A stretch of DNA of 64,000 nucleotides. Source: Sepiola atlantica. Lineage: Eukaryota; Mollusca; Cephalopoda; Sepiida; Sepiolidae. Below are positions 24,407 through 36,492 of this stretch, piece after piece. The stretch covers positions 1,302,001 through 1,366,000 of the forward strand of contig CAUVYP010000262.1 in NCBI GenBank assembly GCA_963556195.1, in the 5' to 3' direction. Each line of letters starts with the position of its first letter. The stretch's first letter is position 1. The position numbers were made by a program, and so were the translations under genes. The notes beneath the pieces are model-generated. The model worked only from the letters and a program-made list of their open reading frames with translations. It was not told where the DNA came from and made no database searches.

Positions 24407-27010
24407 TTAGCGCGTTTTAAAGTTGATATCGCTTTTGTTTATAACTTCCACATTTATTCGAATTGTGCAACGAAACTTTGCAGACAGTCGCGGATAGGCC
24501 TTTTCTACTGAAGTACCAAGTTTCAGAAGTGCAGCTCTAGTACGTCCGGAGATATGTCGATACAAACTGAATACGCAAAGCATCAACAAAATTTAGCGCG
24601 TTTTAAAGTTGATATCGCTTTTGTTTATAACTTCCACATTTATTCGAATTGTGCAACGAAACTTTGCAGTCAGTCGCGGATAGACCTTTTCTACTGAAGT
24701 ACCAAGTTTCAGAAGTGCAGCTTTTGTACTGCCGGCAATATGTCGATACAAACTGAATACGCAAAACATCAACAAAATTTAGCGCGTTTTAAAGTTGATA
24801 TCGCTTTTATTTATAACTTCCACATTTATTCGAATTGTGCAACGAAACTTTGCAGTCAGTCGCGGATAGACCTTTTCTACTGAAGTACCAAGTTTCAGAA
24901 GTGCAGCTTTTGTACTGCTGGAGATATGTCGATACAAACTGAATACGCAAAACATCAACAAAATTTAGCGCGTTTTAAAGTTGATATCGCTTTTGTTTAT
25001 AACTTCCACATTTATTCGAATTGTGCAACGAAACTTTGCAGACAGTCGCGGATAGGCCTTTACTACTGAAGTAATAAGTTTCAGAAGTGCAGCTTTTGTA
25101 CTGCCCGAGATATGTCGATACAAACTGAATACGCAAAACATCAACAAAATTTATTGCGTTTTAAAGTTGATATCGCTTTTGTTTATAACTTCCACATTTA
25201 TTCGAATTGTGCAACGAAACTTTGCAGACAGTCGCGGAGACACATTTTCTACTGAAGTACCAAGTTTCAGAATTGCAGCTCTTGTACTGCCGGAGATATG
25301 TCGATACAAACTGAATACGCAAAACATCAACAAAATTTAGCGCGTTTTAAAGTTGATATCGCTTTTGTTTATAACTTCCACATTTATTCGAATTGTGCAA
25401 CGAAACTTTGCAGACAGTCGCGGATAGGCCTTTTCTACTGAAGTACCAAGTTTCAGAAGTGCAGCTCTAGTACTGCCGGAGATATGTCGATACAAACTGA
25501 ATACGCAAAACATCAACAAAATTTAGCGCGTTTTAAACTTGATATCGCTTTTGTTTATAACTTCCACATTTATTCGAATTGTGCAACGAAACTTTGCAGA
25601 CAGTCGCGGATAGACCTTTTCTACTTAAGTACCAAGTTTCAGAAGTGCAGCTTTTGTACTGCCGGAGATATGTCGATACAAACTGAATACGCAAAACATC
25701 AACAAAATTTAGCGCGTTTTAAAGTTGATATCGCTTTTGTTTATAACTTCCACATTTATTCGAATTGTGCAACGAAACTTTGCAGACAGTCGCGGAGACA
25801 CATTTTCTAATGAAGTACAAAGTTTCAGAAGTGCAGCTCTTGTACTGCCGGAGATATTTCGATACAAACTTAATACGCAAAACATCAACAAAATTTAGCG
25901 CGTTTTAAAGTTGATATCGCTTTTGTTTATAACTTCCACATTTATTCGAATTGTGCAACGAAACTTTGCAGACAGTCGCGGAGACACATTTTCTACTCAA
26001 GTACGAAGTTTCAGATATGCAGCTCTTGTACTGCCGGAGATATTTTGATACAAACTGAATACGCAAAACATCAACAAAATTTAGCGCGTTTTAAAGTTGA
26101 TATCGCTTTTGTTTATAACTTCTACATTTATTCGAATTGTGCAACGAAACTTTGCAGACAGTCGCGCATAGGCCTTTTCTAGTGCAGTACCAAGTTTCAG
26201 AAGTGCAGCTCCAGTACTACGGGAGATATGTCGATACAAACTGAATACGCAAAACATCAACAAAATTTAGCGCGTTTTAAAGTTGATATCGCTTTTGTTT
26301 ATAACTTCCACATTTATTCGAATTGTGCAACGAAACTTTGCAGACAGTCGCGGAGACACATTTTCTACTGAAGACCCAAGTTTCAGAAGTGCAGCTCTTG
26401 TACTGCTGGAGATATGTCGATACAAACTGAATACGCAAAACATCAACAAAATTTAGCGCGTTTTAAACTTGATATCGCTTTTGTTTATAACTTCCACATT
26501 TATACGAATTGTGCAACGAAACTTTGCAGACAGTCGCGGATAGGCCTTTTCTACTGAAGTACCAAGTTTCAGAAGTGCAGCTCTAGTACGTCCGGAGATA
26601 TGTCGATACAAACTGAATACGCAAAACATCAACAAAATTTAGCGCGTTTTAAAGTTGATATCGCTTTTGTTTATAACTTCCACATTTATTCGAATTGTGC
26701 AACGAAACTTTGCAGACAGTCGCGGAGACAGATTTTCTACTGAAGTGCCAAGTTTCAGAAGTGCAGCTCTTGTACTGCTGGAGATATGTCGATACAAACT
26801 GAATACGCAAAACATCAACAAAATTTAGCGCGTTTTAAAGTTGATATCGCTTTTGTTTATAACTTCCACATTTATTCGAATTGTGCAACGATACTTTGCA
26901 GACAGTCGCGGATAGGCCTTTACTACTGAAGTAATAAGTTTCAGAAGTGCAGCTTTTGTACTGCCGGAGATATGTCCATACAAACTGAATACGCAAAACA
27001 TCAACAAAAT

Positions 27011-27196
27011 TTAGCGCGTTTTAAAGTTGATATCGCTTTTGTTTATAACTTCCACATTTATTCGAATTGTGCAACGAAACTTTGCAGACAGTCGCGGATA
27101 GGCCTTTTCTACTGAAGTACCAAGTTTCAGAAGTGCAGCTCTAGTACTGCCGGAGATATGTCGATACAAACTGAATACGCAAAACATCAACAAAAT
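27011..27196. repeat. Representative monomer close to consensus
   Basis: This copy shows the typical monomer layout. Positions 1-28 hold TTAGCGCGTTTTAAAG and an EcoRV-like GATATC. Positions 29-60 are A+T-rich, with TTTATAACTTCCAC and an 8-bp palindrome ATTCGAAT. Positions 61-86 hold TGCAACGAAACTTTGCAG and CAGTCGCGG. The 89-94 box is TAGGCC (R state). The variable stretch runs on through GTACCAAGTTTCAGAAGTG and CTCTAGTACTGCC. Positions 141-186 hold GGAGATATGTCGATAC and the invariant tail. Hand count of a near-identical consensus gives 72 G+C in 186. No poly-A signal, terminal inverted repeat or split tRNA promoter is evident. Confidence 0.85.
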
Positions 27197-29501
27197 TTAG
27201 CGCGTTTTAAAGTTGATATCGCTTTTGTTTATAACTTCCACATTCATTCGAATTGTGCAACGAAACTTTGCAGACAGTCCCGGATAGACCTTTTCTACTA
27301 GAGTACCAAGTTTCAGAAGTGCATCTTTGGTACTGCCGGAGATATGTCGATACAAACTGAATACGCAAAACATCAACAAAAATTAGCGCGTTTTAAAGTT
27401 GATATCGCTTTTGTTAATAACTTCCACATTTATTCGAGTTGTGCAACGAAACTTTGCAGACAGTCGCGGAGACACATTTTCTACTGACGTACCAAGTTTC
27501 AGAAGTGCAGCTCTTGTACTTCCGGAGATATGTCGATACAAACTGAATACGCAAAACATCAACAAAATTTAGCGCGTTTTAAAGTTGATATCGCTTTTGT
27601 TTATAACTTCCCCATTTGTTCGAATTGTGACACGAAACTTTGCAGACAGTCGCGGAGACACATTTTCTACTGAAGTACCAGGTTTCAGAATTGCAGCCCT
27701 TGTACTGCCGGAGATATGTCGATACAAACTGAATACGCAAAACATCAACAAAATTTAGCGCGTTTTAAACTTGATATCGCTTTTGTTTATAACTTCCACA
27801 TTTATTCGAATTGTGCAACGAAACTTTGCAGACAGTCGCGGAGACACATTTTCTACTGAAGTACCAAGTTTCAGAATTGCAGCTCTTGTACTGCCGGAGA
27901 TATGTCGATACAAACTGAATACGCAAAACATCAACAAAATTTAGCGCGTTTTAAAGTTGATATCGCTTTTGTTTATAACTTCCACATTTATTCGAATTGT
28001 GCAACGAAACTTTGCAGACAGTCGCGGATAGGCCTTTTCTACTGAAGTACCAAGTTTCAGAAGTGCAGCTCTAGTACTGCTGGAGATATGTCGATACAAA
28101 CTTAATACGCAAAACATCAACAAAATTTAGCGCGTTTTAAAGTTGATATCGCTTTTGTTTATAACTTCCACATTTATTCGAATTGTGCAACGAAACTTTG
28201 CAGACAGTCGCGGATAGACCTTTTCTACTGAAGTACCAAGTTTCAGAAGTGCAGCTCTTGTACTGCCGGAGATATGTCGATACAAACTGAATACGTAAAA
28301 CATCAACAAAATTTAGCGCGTTTTAAAGTTGATATCGCTTTTGTTTATAACTTCCACATTTATTCGAATTGTGCAACGAAACTTTGCAGACAGTCCCGGA
28401 GACACATTTTCTAATGAAGTACAAAGTTTCAGAAGTGCAGCTCTTGTACTGCCGGAGATATTTCGATACAAACTTAATACGCAAAACATCAACAAAATTT
28501 AGCGCGTTTTAAAGTTGATATCGCTTTTGTTTATAACTTCCACATTTATTCGAATTGTGCAACGAAACTTTTCAGACAGTCGCGGATAGACCTTTTCTAC
28601 TGAAGTACGAAGTTTCAGAAATGCAGCTTTTGTACTGCTGGAGATATGTCGATACAAACTGAATACGCAAAACATCAACAAAAATTAGCGCGTTTTAAAG
28701 TTGATATCGCTTTTGTTTATAACTTCCACATTTATTCGAATTGTGCCACGAAACTGTGCGGACACCCGCGGAGACACATTTTCTACTGAAGTACCAAGTT
28801 TCAGAAGTGCAGCTCTTGTACTGCCGGAGATATTTCGATACAAACTGAATACGCAAAACATCAACAAAATTTAGCGCGTTTTAAAGTTGATATCGCTTTT
28901 GTTTGTAACTTCCACATTTATTCGAATTGTGCAACGAAACTTTGCAGACAGTCGCGGATAGGCCTTTTCTACTGAATTACCAAGTTTCAGAAGTGCAGCT
29001 CAAGTGCTGCCGGAGATATGTCGATACAAACTGAATACGTAAAACATCAACAAAATTTAGCGCGTTTTAAACTTGATATCGCTTTTGTTTATTACTTCAA
29101 CATTTATTCGAATTGTGCAACGAAACTTAGCAGACAGTCGCGGATAGGCCTTATCTACTGAAGTACCCAGTTTCACAAGTGCAGCTCTAGTACTCCCGGA
29201 GATATGTCGATACAAACTGAATACGCAAAACATCAACAAAATTTAGCGCGTTTACAAGTTGATATCGCTTTTGTTTATAACTTCCACATTTATTCGAATT
29301 GTGCAACGAAACTTTGCAGACAGTCGCGGATAGACCTTTTCTACTGAAGTACCAAGTTTCAGAAGTGCAGCTTTTGTACTGCCGGAGATATGTCGATACA
29401 AACTGAATACGCAAAACATCAACAAAAATTAGCGCGTTTTAAAGTTGATATCGCTTTTGTTTATAACTTCCACATTTATTCGAATTGTGCAACGAAACTT
29501 T

Positions 29502-29513
29502 GCGGGCAACCGC
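29502..29513. other. GCGG-GCAA-CCGC inverted repeat with GNRA-type loop
   Basis: This is a third version of the same inverted repeat, in the P unit 29429-29614. The loop is GCAA, which on a + strand transcript would be a GNRA tetraloop. The same version occurs in the P units at 42443 and 46907. Transcription of the array is not shown by the sequence. Confidence 0.65.
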
Positions 29514-31474
29514 GGAGACACATTTTCTACTGAAGTACCATGTTTCAGAAGTGCAGCTCAAGTACTGCCGGAGATATGTCGATACAAACTGAATACGCAA
29601 AACATCAACAAAATTTAGCGCGTTTTAAAGTTGATATCGCTTTTGTTGATCACTTCTACATTTATTCGAATTGTGCAACTAAACTTTGCAGACAGTCGCA
29701 GATAGACCTTTTCTACTTAAGTACCAAGTTTCAGAATTGCAGCTCTTGTACTGCCGGAGATATGTCGATACAAACTGAATACGCAAAACATCAACAAAAT
29801 TTAGCGCGTTTTAAAGTTGATATCGCTTTTGTTTATAACTTCCACATTTATTCGAATTGTGCAACGAAACTTTGCAGACAGTCGCGGATAGGCCTTTTCA
29901 GGTGAAGTACTAAGTTTCAGAAGTTCAGCTCTTGTACTGCGGGAGATATGTCGATACAAACTGAATACGCAAAACATCAACAAAATTTAGCGCGTTTTAA
30001 AGTTGATATCGCTTTTGTTTATAACTTCCACATTTATTCGAATTGTGCAACGAAACTTTTCAGACAGTCGCGGAGACACATTTTCTACTGAAGTACCAAG
30101 TATCAGATATGCAGCTCTTGTACTGCCGGAGATATTTCGATACAAACTGAATACGCAAAACATCAACAAAATTTAGCGCGTTTTAAAGTTGATATCGCTT
30201 TTGTTTATAACTTCCACATTTATTCGAATTGTGCAACGAAACTTTGCAGACATTCGCGGAGACAGATTTTCTACTGAAGTACCAAGTTTCAGAAGTGCAG
30301 CTCTTTTACTGCTGGAGATATGTCGATACAAACTGAATACGCAAAACATCAACAAAATTTAGCGCGTTTTAAAGTTTATATCGCTTTTGTTTATAACTTC
30401 CACATTTATTCGAATTGTGCAACGAAACTTTGCAGACAGTCGCGGATAGGCCTTTACTACTGAAGTAATAAGTTTCAGAAGTGCAGCTTTTGTACTGCCC
30501 GAGATATGTCGATACAAACTGAATACGCAAAACATCAACAAAATTTAGCGCGTTTTAAAGTTGATATCGCTTTTGTTTATAACTTCCACATTTATTCGAA
30601 TTGTGCAACGAAACTTTGCAGACAGTCGCGGATAGACCTTTGCTACTGAAGTACCAAGTTTCAGAAGTGCAGCTCTTGTACTGCCGGAGATATGTCGATA
30701 CAAACTGAATACGCAAAACATCAACAAAATTTAGCGCGTTTTAAAGTTGATATCGCTTTTGTTTATAACTTCCACATTTATTCAAATTGTGCAACGAAAC
30801 TTTGCAGACAGTCGCGGATAGACCTTTTCTACTGAAGTACGGAGTTTCAGAAATGCAGCTTTTGTACTGCCGGAGATATGTCGATACAAACTGAATACGC
30901 AAAACATCAACAAAAATTAGCGCGTTTTAAAGTTGATATCGCTTTTGTTTATAACTTCCACATTTATTCGAATTGTGCCACGAAACTGTGCGGACACCCG
31001 CGGAGACACATTTTCTACTGAAGTACCAAGTTTCAGAAGTGCAGCTCTTGCCCTTCCGGAGATATTTCGATACAAACTGAATACGCAAAACATCAACAAA
31101 ATTTAGCGCGTTTTAAAGTTGATATCGCTTTTGTTTGTAACTTCCACATTTATTCGAATTGTGCAACGAAACTTTGCAGACAGTCGCGGATAGGCCTTTT
31201 CTACTGAATTACCAAGTTTCAGAAGTGCAGCTCGAGTACTGCCGGAGATATGTCGATACAAACTGAATACGCAAAACATCAACAAAATTTAGCGCGTTTT
31301 AAAGTTGATATCGCTTTTGTTTATAACTTCTACATTTATTCGAATTGTGCAACAAAACTTTGCAGACAGTCGCGGATAGGCCTTTTCTACTGAAGTACCA
31401 AGTTTCAACAGTGCACCTCTTGTACTGCCAGAGATATTTCGATACAAACTGAATACGCAAAACATCAACAAAAT

Positions 31475-31658
31475 TTAGCGCGTTTTAAAGTTGATATCGC
31501 TTTTGTTTATAACTTCCACATTTATTCGAATTGTGCAACGAAACTTTGCAGACAGTCGCGGAGACATCTTCTACTGAAGTACCAAGTTTCAGAAGTGCAG
31601 CTTTTGTACTGCCGGAGATATGTCGATACAAACTGAATACGCAAAACATCAACAAAAT
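31475..31658. repeat. 184-bp X monomer, first occurrence
   Basis: GAGACACATTTTC is changed to GAGACATCTTC, a 2-bp deletion plus a T-to-C change, near 31561-31571. No X unit occurs left of this point. The equivalent unit in A1 (13991) is 186 bp. X therefore marks the later lineage of higher-order repeats. It sits between J and S. Confidence 0.92.
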
Positions 31659-32030
31659 TTAGCGCGTTTTAAAGTTGATATCGCTTTTGTTTATAGCTTC
31701 CACATTTATTCGAATTGCGCAACGAAACTTTGCAGACAGTCGCGGGGACACATTTTCTACTGAAGTACCAAGTTTCAGAATTGCAGCTCTTGTACTGCCG
31801 GAGATATGTCGATACAAACTGAATACGTAAAACATCAACAAAATTTAGCGCGTTTTAAACTTGATATCGCTTTTGTTTATTACTTCAACATTTATTCGAA
31901 TTGTGCAACGAAACTTAGCAGACAGTCGCGGATAGGCCTTATCTACTGAAGTACCCAGTTTCACAAGTGCAGCTCTAGTACTCCCGGAGATATGTCGATA
32001 CAAACTGAATACGGAAAACATCAACAAAAT

Positions 32031-32216
32031 TTAACGCGTTTACAAGTTGATATCGCTTTTGTTTATAACTTCCACATTTATTCGAATTGTGCAACGAAAC
32101 TTTGCAGACAGTCGCGGATAGACCTTTTCTACTGAAGTACCAAGTTTCAGAAGTGCAGCTTTTGTACTGGGCGAGATATGTTTATACAAACTGAATACGC
32201 AAAACATCAACAAAAT
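32031..32216. repeat. Hybrid monomer T/Y
   Basis: The front matches T at 33519 (AACGCGTTTACAAG, then GGATAGACC). The back matches Y at 33705 (CTGGGCGAGATATGTTTATAC). The switch lies within the shared stretch TTTCAGAAGTGCAGCTTTTG. Length stays 186 bp. It explains why Y is missing from the first V-to-K module of B1. Confidence 0.88.
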
Positions 32217-35200
32217 TTAGCGCGTTTTAAAGTTGATATCGCTTTTGTTTATAACTTCCACATTTATTCGAATTGTGCAACGAAACTTTGCAGACAGTCG
32301 CGGAGACACATTTTCTACTGAAGTACTAAGTTTCAGAATTGCAGCTCTTGTACTGCCGGAGATATGTCGATACCAACTGAATACGCAAAACATCAACAAA
32401 ATTTAGCGCGTTTTAAAGTTGATATCGCTTTTGTTTATAACTTCCACATTTATTCGAATTGTGCAACGAAACTTTGCCGACAGTCGCGGATAGGCCTTTT
32501 CTACTGAAGTACCAAGTTTCAGAAGTGCAGCTCTAGTACGTCGGGAGATATGTCGATACAAACTGAATACGCAAAACATCAACAAAATTTAGCGCGTTGT
32601 AAAGTTGATATCGCTTTTGTTTATAACTTCCACATTTATTCGAATTGTGAAACGAAACTTTGCAGTCAGTCGAGGATAGACCTTATCTACTGAAGTACCA
32701 AGTTTCAGAAGTGCAGCTTTTGTACTGCCCGCAATATGTCGATACAAACTGAATACGCAAAACATCAACAAAATTTAGCGCGTTTTAAAGTTGATATCGC
32801 TTTTGTTTATAACTTCCACATTTATTCGAATTGTGCAACGAAACTTTGCAGACAGTCGCGGAGACACATTTTCTACTCAAGTACGAAGTTTCAGATATGC
32901 AGCTCTTGTACTGCCGGAGATATTTCGATACAAACTGAATACGCAAAACATCAACAAAATTTAGGGCGTTTTAAAGTTGATATCGCTGTTGTTTATAACT
33001 TCCACATTTATTCGAATTGTGAAACGAAACTTTGCAGACAGTCGCGCATAGGCCTTTTCTAGTGCAGTACCAAGTTTCAGAAGTGCAGCTCCAGTACTGC
33101 GGGAGATATGTCGATACAAACTGAATACGCCAAACATCAACAAAATTTAGCGCGTTTTAAAGTTGATATCGCTTTTGTTTATAACTTCCACATTTATTCG
33201 AATTGTGCAACGAAACTTTGCAGACAGTCGCGGATAGGCCTTTTCTACTGAAGTACCAAGTTTCAGAATTGCAGCTCTTGTACTGCCGGAGATATGTCGA
33301 TACAAACTGAATACGTAAAACATCAACAAAATTTAGCGCGTTTTAAACTTGATATCGCTTTTGTTTATTACTTCAACATTTATTCGAATTGTGCAACGAA
33401 ACTTAGCAGACAGTCGCGGATAGGCCTTATCTACTGAAGTACCCAGTTTCACAAGTGCAGCTCTAGTACTCCCGGAGATATGTCGATACAAACTGAATAC
33501 GCAAAACATCAACAAAATTTAACGCGTTTACAAGTTGATATCGCTTTTGTTTATAACTTCCACATTTATTCGAATTGTGCAACGAAACTTTGCAGACAGT
33601 CGCGGATAGACCTTTTCTACTGAAGTACCAAGTTTCAGAAGTGCAGCTTTTGTACTGCCGGAGATATGTCGATACAAACTGAATACGCAAAACATCAACA
33701 AAAATTAGCGCGTTTTAAAGTTGATATCGCTTTTGTGTATAACTTCCACATTTATTCGAATTGTGCAACGAAACTTTGAAGACAGTCGCGGATAGGCCTT
33801 TTCTAGTGAAATACCAAGTTTCAGAAGTGCAGCTTTTGTACTGGGCGAGATATGTTTATACAAACTGAATACGCAAAACATCAACAAAATTTAGCGCGTT
33901 TTAAAGTTGATATCGCTTTTGTTTATAACTTCCACATTTATTCGAATTGTGCAACGAAACTTTGCAGACAGTCGCGGAGACACATTTTCTACTGAAGTAC
34001 TAAGTTTCAGAATTGCAGCTCTTGTACTGCCGGAGATATGTCGATACCAACTGAATACGCAAAATATCAACAAAATTTAGCGCGTTTTAAAGTTGATATC
34101 GCTTTTGTTTATAACTTCCACATTTATTCGAATTGTGCAACGAAACTTTGCAGACAGTCGCGGATAGGCCTTTTCTACTGAACTACTAAGTTTCAGAAGT
34201 GCAGCTCTAGTACGTCGGGAGATATGTCGATACAAACTGAATACGCAAAACATCAACAAAATTTAGCGCGTTGTAAAGTTGATATCGCTTTTGTTTATAA
34301 CTTCCACATTTATTCGAATTGTGAAACGAAACTTTGCAGTCAGTCGAGGATAGACCTTATCTACTGAAGTACCAAGTTTCAGAAGTGCAGCTTTTGTACT
34401 GCCCGCAATATGTCGATACAAACTGAATACGCAAAACATCAACAAAATTTAGCGCGTTTTAAAGTTGATATCGCTTTTGTTTATAACTTCCACATTTATT
34501 CGAATTGTGCAACGAAACTTTGCAGACAGTCGCGGAGACACATTTTCTACTCAAGTACGAAGTTTCAGATATGCAGCTCTTGTACTGCCGGAGATATTTC
34601 GATACAAACTGAATACGCAAAACATCAACAAAATTTAGCGCGTTTTAAAGTTGATATCGCTGTTGTTTATAACTTCCACATTTATTCGAATTGTGAAACG
34701 AAACTTTGCAGACAGTCGCGCATAGGCCTTTTCTAGTGCAGTACCAAGTTTCAGAAGTGCAGCTCCAGTACTGCGGGAGATATGTCGATACAAACTGAAT
34801 ACGCCAAACATCAACAAAATTTAGCGCGTTTTAAAGTTGATATCGCTTTTGTTTATAACTTCCACATTTATTCGAATTGTGCAACGAAACTTTGCAGACA
34901 GTCGCGGAGACACATTTTCTACTGAAGTACCAAGTTTCAGAAGTGCAGCTCTTGTACTGCTGGAGATATGTCGATACAAACTGAATACGCAAAACATCAA
35001 CAAAATTTAGCGCGTTTTAAAGTTGATATCGCTTTTATTTATAACTTCCACATTTATTCGAATTGTGCAACGAAACTTTGCAGACAGTCGCGGATAGGCC
35101 TTTTCTACTGAAGTACCAAGTTTCAGAAGTGCAGCTTTTGTACTGCCGAAGATATGTCGATACAAACTGAATACGCAAAACATCAACAAAATTTAGCGCG

Positions 35201-35750
35201 TTTTAAAGTTGATATCGCTTTTGTTTATAACTTCCACATTTATTCGAATTGTGCAACGAAACTTTGCAGACAGTCGCGGAGACACATTTTCTACTGAAGT
35301 ACCAAGTTTCAGAATTGCAGCTCTTGTACTGCCGGAGATATTTCGATACAAACTGAATACGCAAAACATCAACAAAATTTAGCGCGTTTTAAAGTTGATA
35401 TCGCTTTTGTTTGTAACTTCCACATTTATTCGAATTGTGCAACGAAACTTTGCAGACAGTCGCGGATAGGCCTTTTCTACTGAATTACCAAGTTTCAGAA
35501 GTGCAGCTCGAGTACTGCCGGAGATATGTCGATACAAACTGAATACGCAAAACATCAACAAAATTTAGCGCGTTTTAAAGTTGATATCGCTTTTGTTTAT
35601 AACTTCTACATTTATTCGAATTGTGCAACAAAACTTTGCAGACAGTCGCGGATAGGCCTTTTCTACTGAAGTACCAAGTTTCAACAGTGCACCTCTTGTA
35701 CTGCCAGAGATATTTCGATACAAACTGAATACGCAAAACATCAACAAAAT

Positions 35751-35934
35751 TTAGCGCGTTTTAAAGTTGATATCGCTTTTGTTTATAACTTCCACATTTA
35801 TTCGAATTGTGCAACGAAACTTTGCAGACAGTCGCGGAGACATCTTCTACTGAAGTACCAAGTTTCAGAAGTGCAGCTTTTGTACTGCCGGAGATATGTC
35901 GATACAAACTGAATACGCAAAACATCAACAAAAT
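35751..35934. repeat. 184-bp X monomer in B2
   Basis: Same 2-bp deletion as 31475-31658, exactly 4,276 bp later, between J (35565) and S (35935). Confidence 0.92.
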
Positions 35935-36306
35935 TTAGCGCGTTTTAAAGTTGATATCGCTTTTGTTTATAGCTTCCACATTTATTCGAATTGCGCAACG
36001 AAACTTTGCAGACAGTCGCGGGGACACATTTTCTACTGAAGTACCAAGTTTCAGAATTGCAGCTCTTGTACTGCCGGAGATATGTCGATACAAACTGAAT
36101 ACGTAAAACATCAACAAAATTTAGCGCGTTTTAAACTTGATATCGCTTTTGTTTATTACTTCAACATTTATTCGAATTGTGCAACGAAACTTAGCAGACA
36201 GTCGCGGATAGGCCTTATCTACTGAAGTACCCAGTTTCACAAGTGCAGCTCTAGTACTCCCGGAGATATGTCGATACAAACTGAATACGGAAAACATCAA
36301 CAAAAT

Positions 36307-36492
36307 TTAACGCGTTTACAAGTTGATATCGCTTTTGTTTATAACTTCCACATTTATTCGAATTGTGCAACGAAACTTTGCAGACAGTCGCGGATAGACC
36401 TTTTCTACTGAAGTACCAAGTTTCAGAAGTGCAGCTTTTGTACTGGGCGAGATATGTTTATACAAACTGAATACGCAAAACATCAACAAAAT
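36307..36492. repeat. Hybrid monomer T/Y, copy in B2
   Basis: Copy of the hybrid at 32031-32216, 4,276 bp downstream. The fusion therefore predates the B1/B2 duplication. Confidence 0.88.

Larger units (their letters stand above)
24407..31102. repeat. Mixed region, 36 monomers, partly ordered
   Basis: It starts G (24407), A (24593), then a mosaic (24779) with the A-type CAGTCAGTCG and a D-like CTGCTGGAG end. M-like, K-like, D-like and G units follow at 25895-26638. A unit with TTTACTACTGAAGTAATAAG occurs at 24965, 26825 and 30359. N (28685), F-like (28871), V (29057), T (29243), P (29429) and Q (29615) appear in the expected relative order. The rest is irregular. No long near-identical duplication was seen inside this stretch. 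Confidence 0.7.
31103..35378. repeat. 4,276-bp higher-order repeat, copy B1 (23 monomers)
   Basis: Order: F J X S V T/Y W G A M K, one untagged, V T Y W G A M K D, two untagged. The V-to-K module occurs twice inside the unit (31845-33146 and 33333-34820). The first lacks a separate Y because T and Y are fused at 32031. The only difference I noticed from copy B2 is 35149 (A) against 39425 (G). Confidence 0.93.

Noticed and set aside
27056..27070. RNA polymerase III B-box-like TTCGAA, suggesting a tRNA-derived SINE origin
   Set aside because: Only the TTCGA core matches. The flanking GG and CC are missing, no A box lies upstream, and no tRNA fold is evident.
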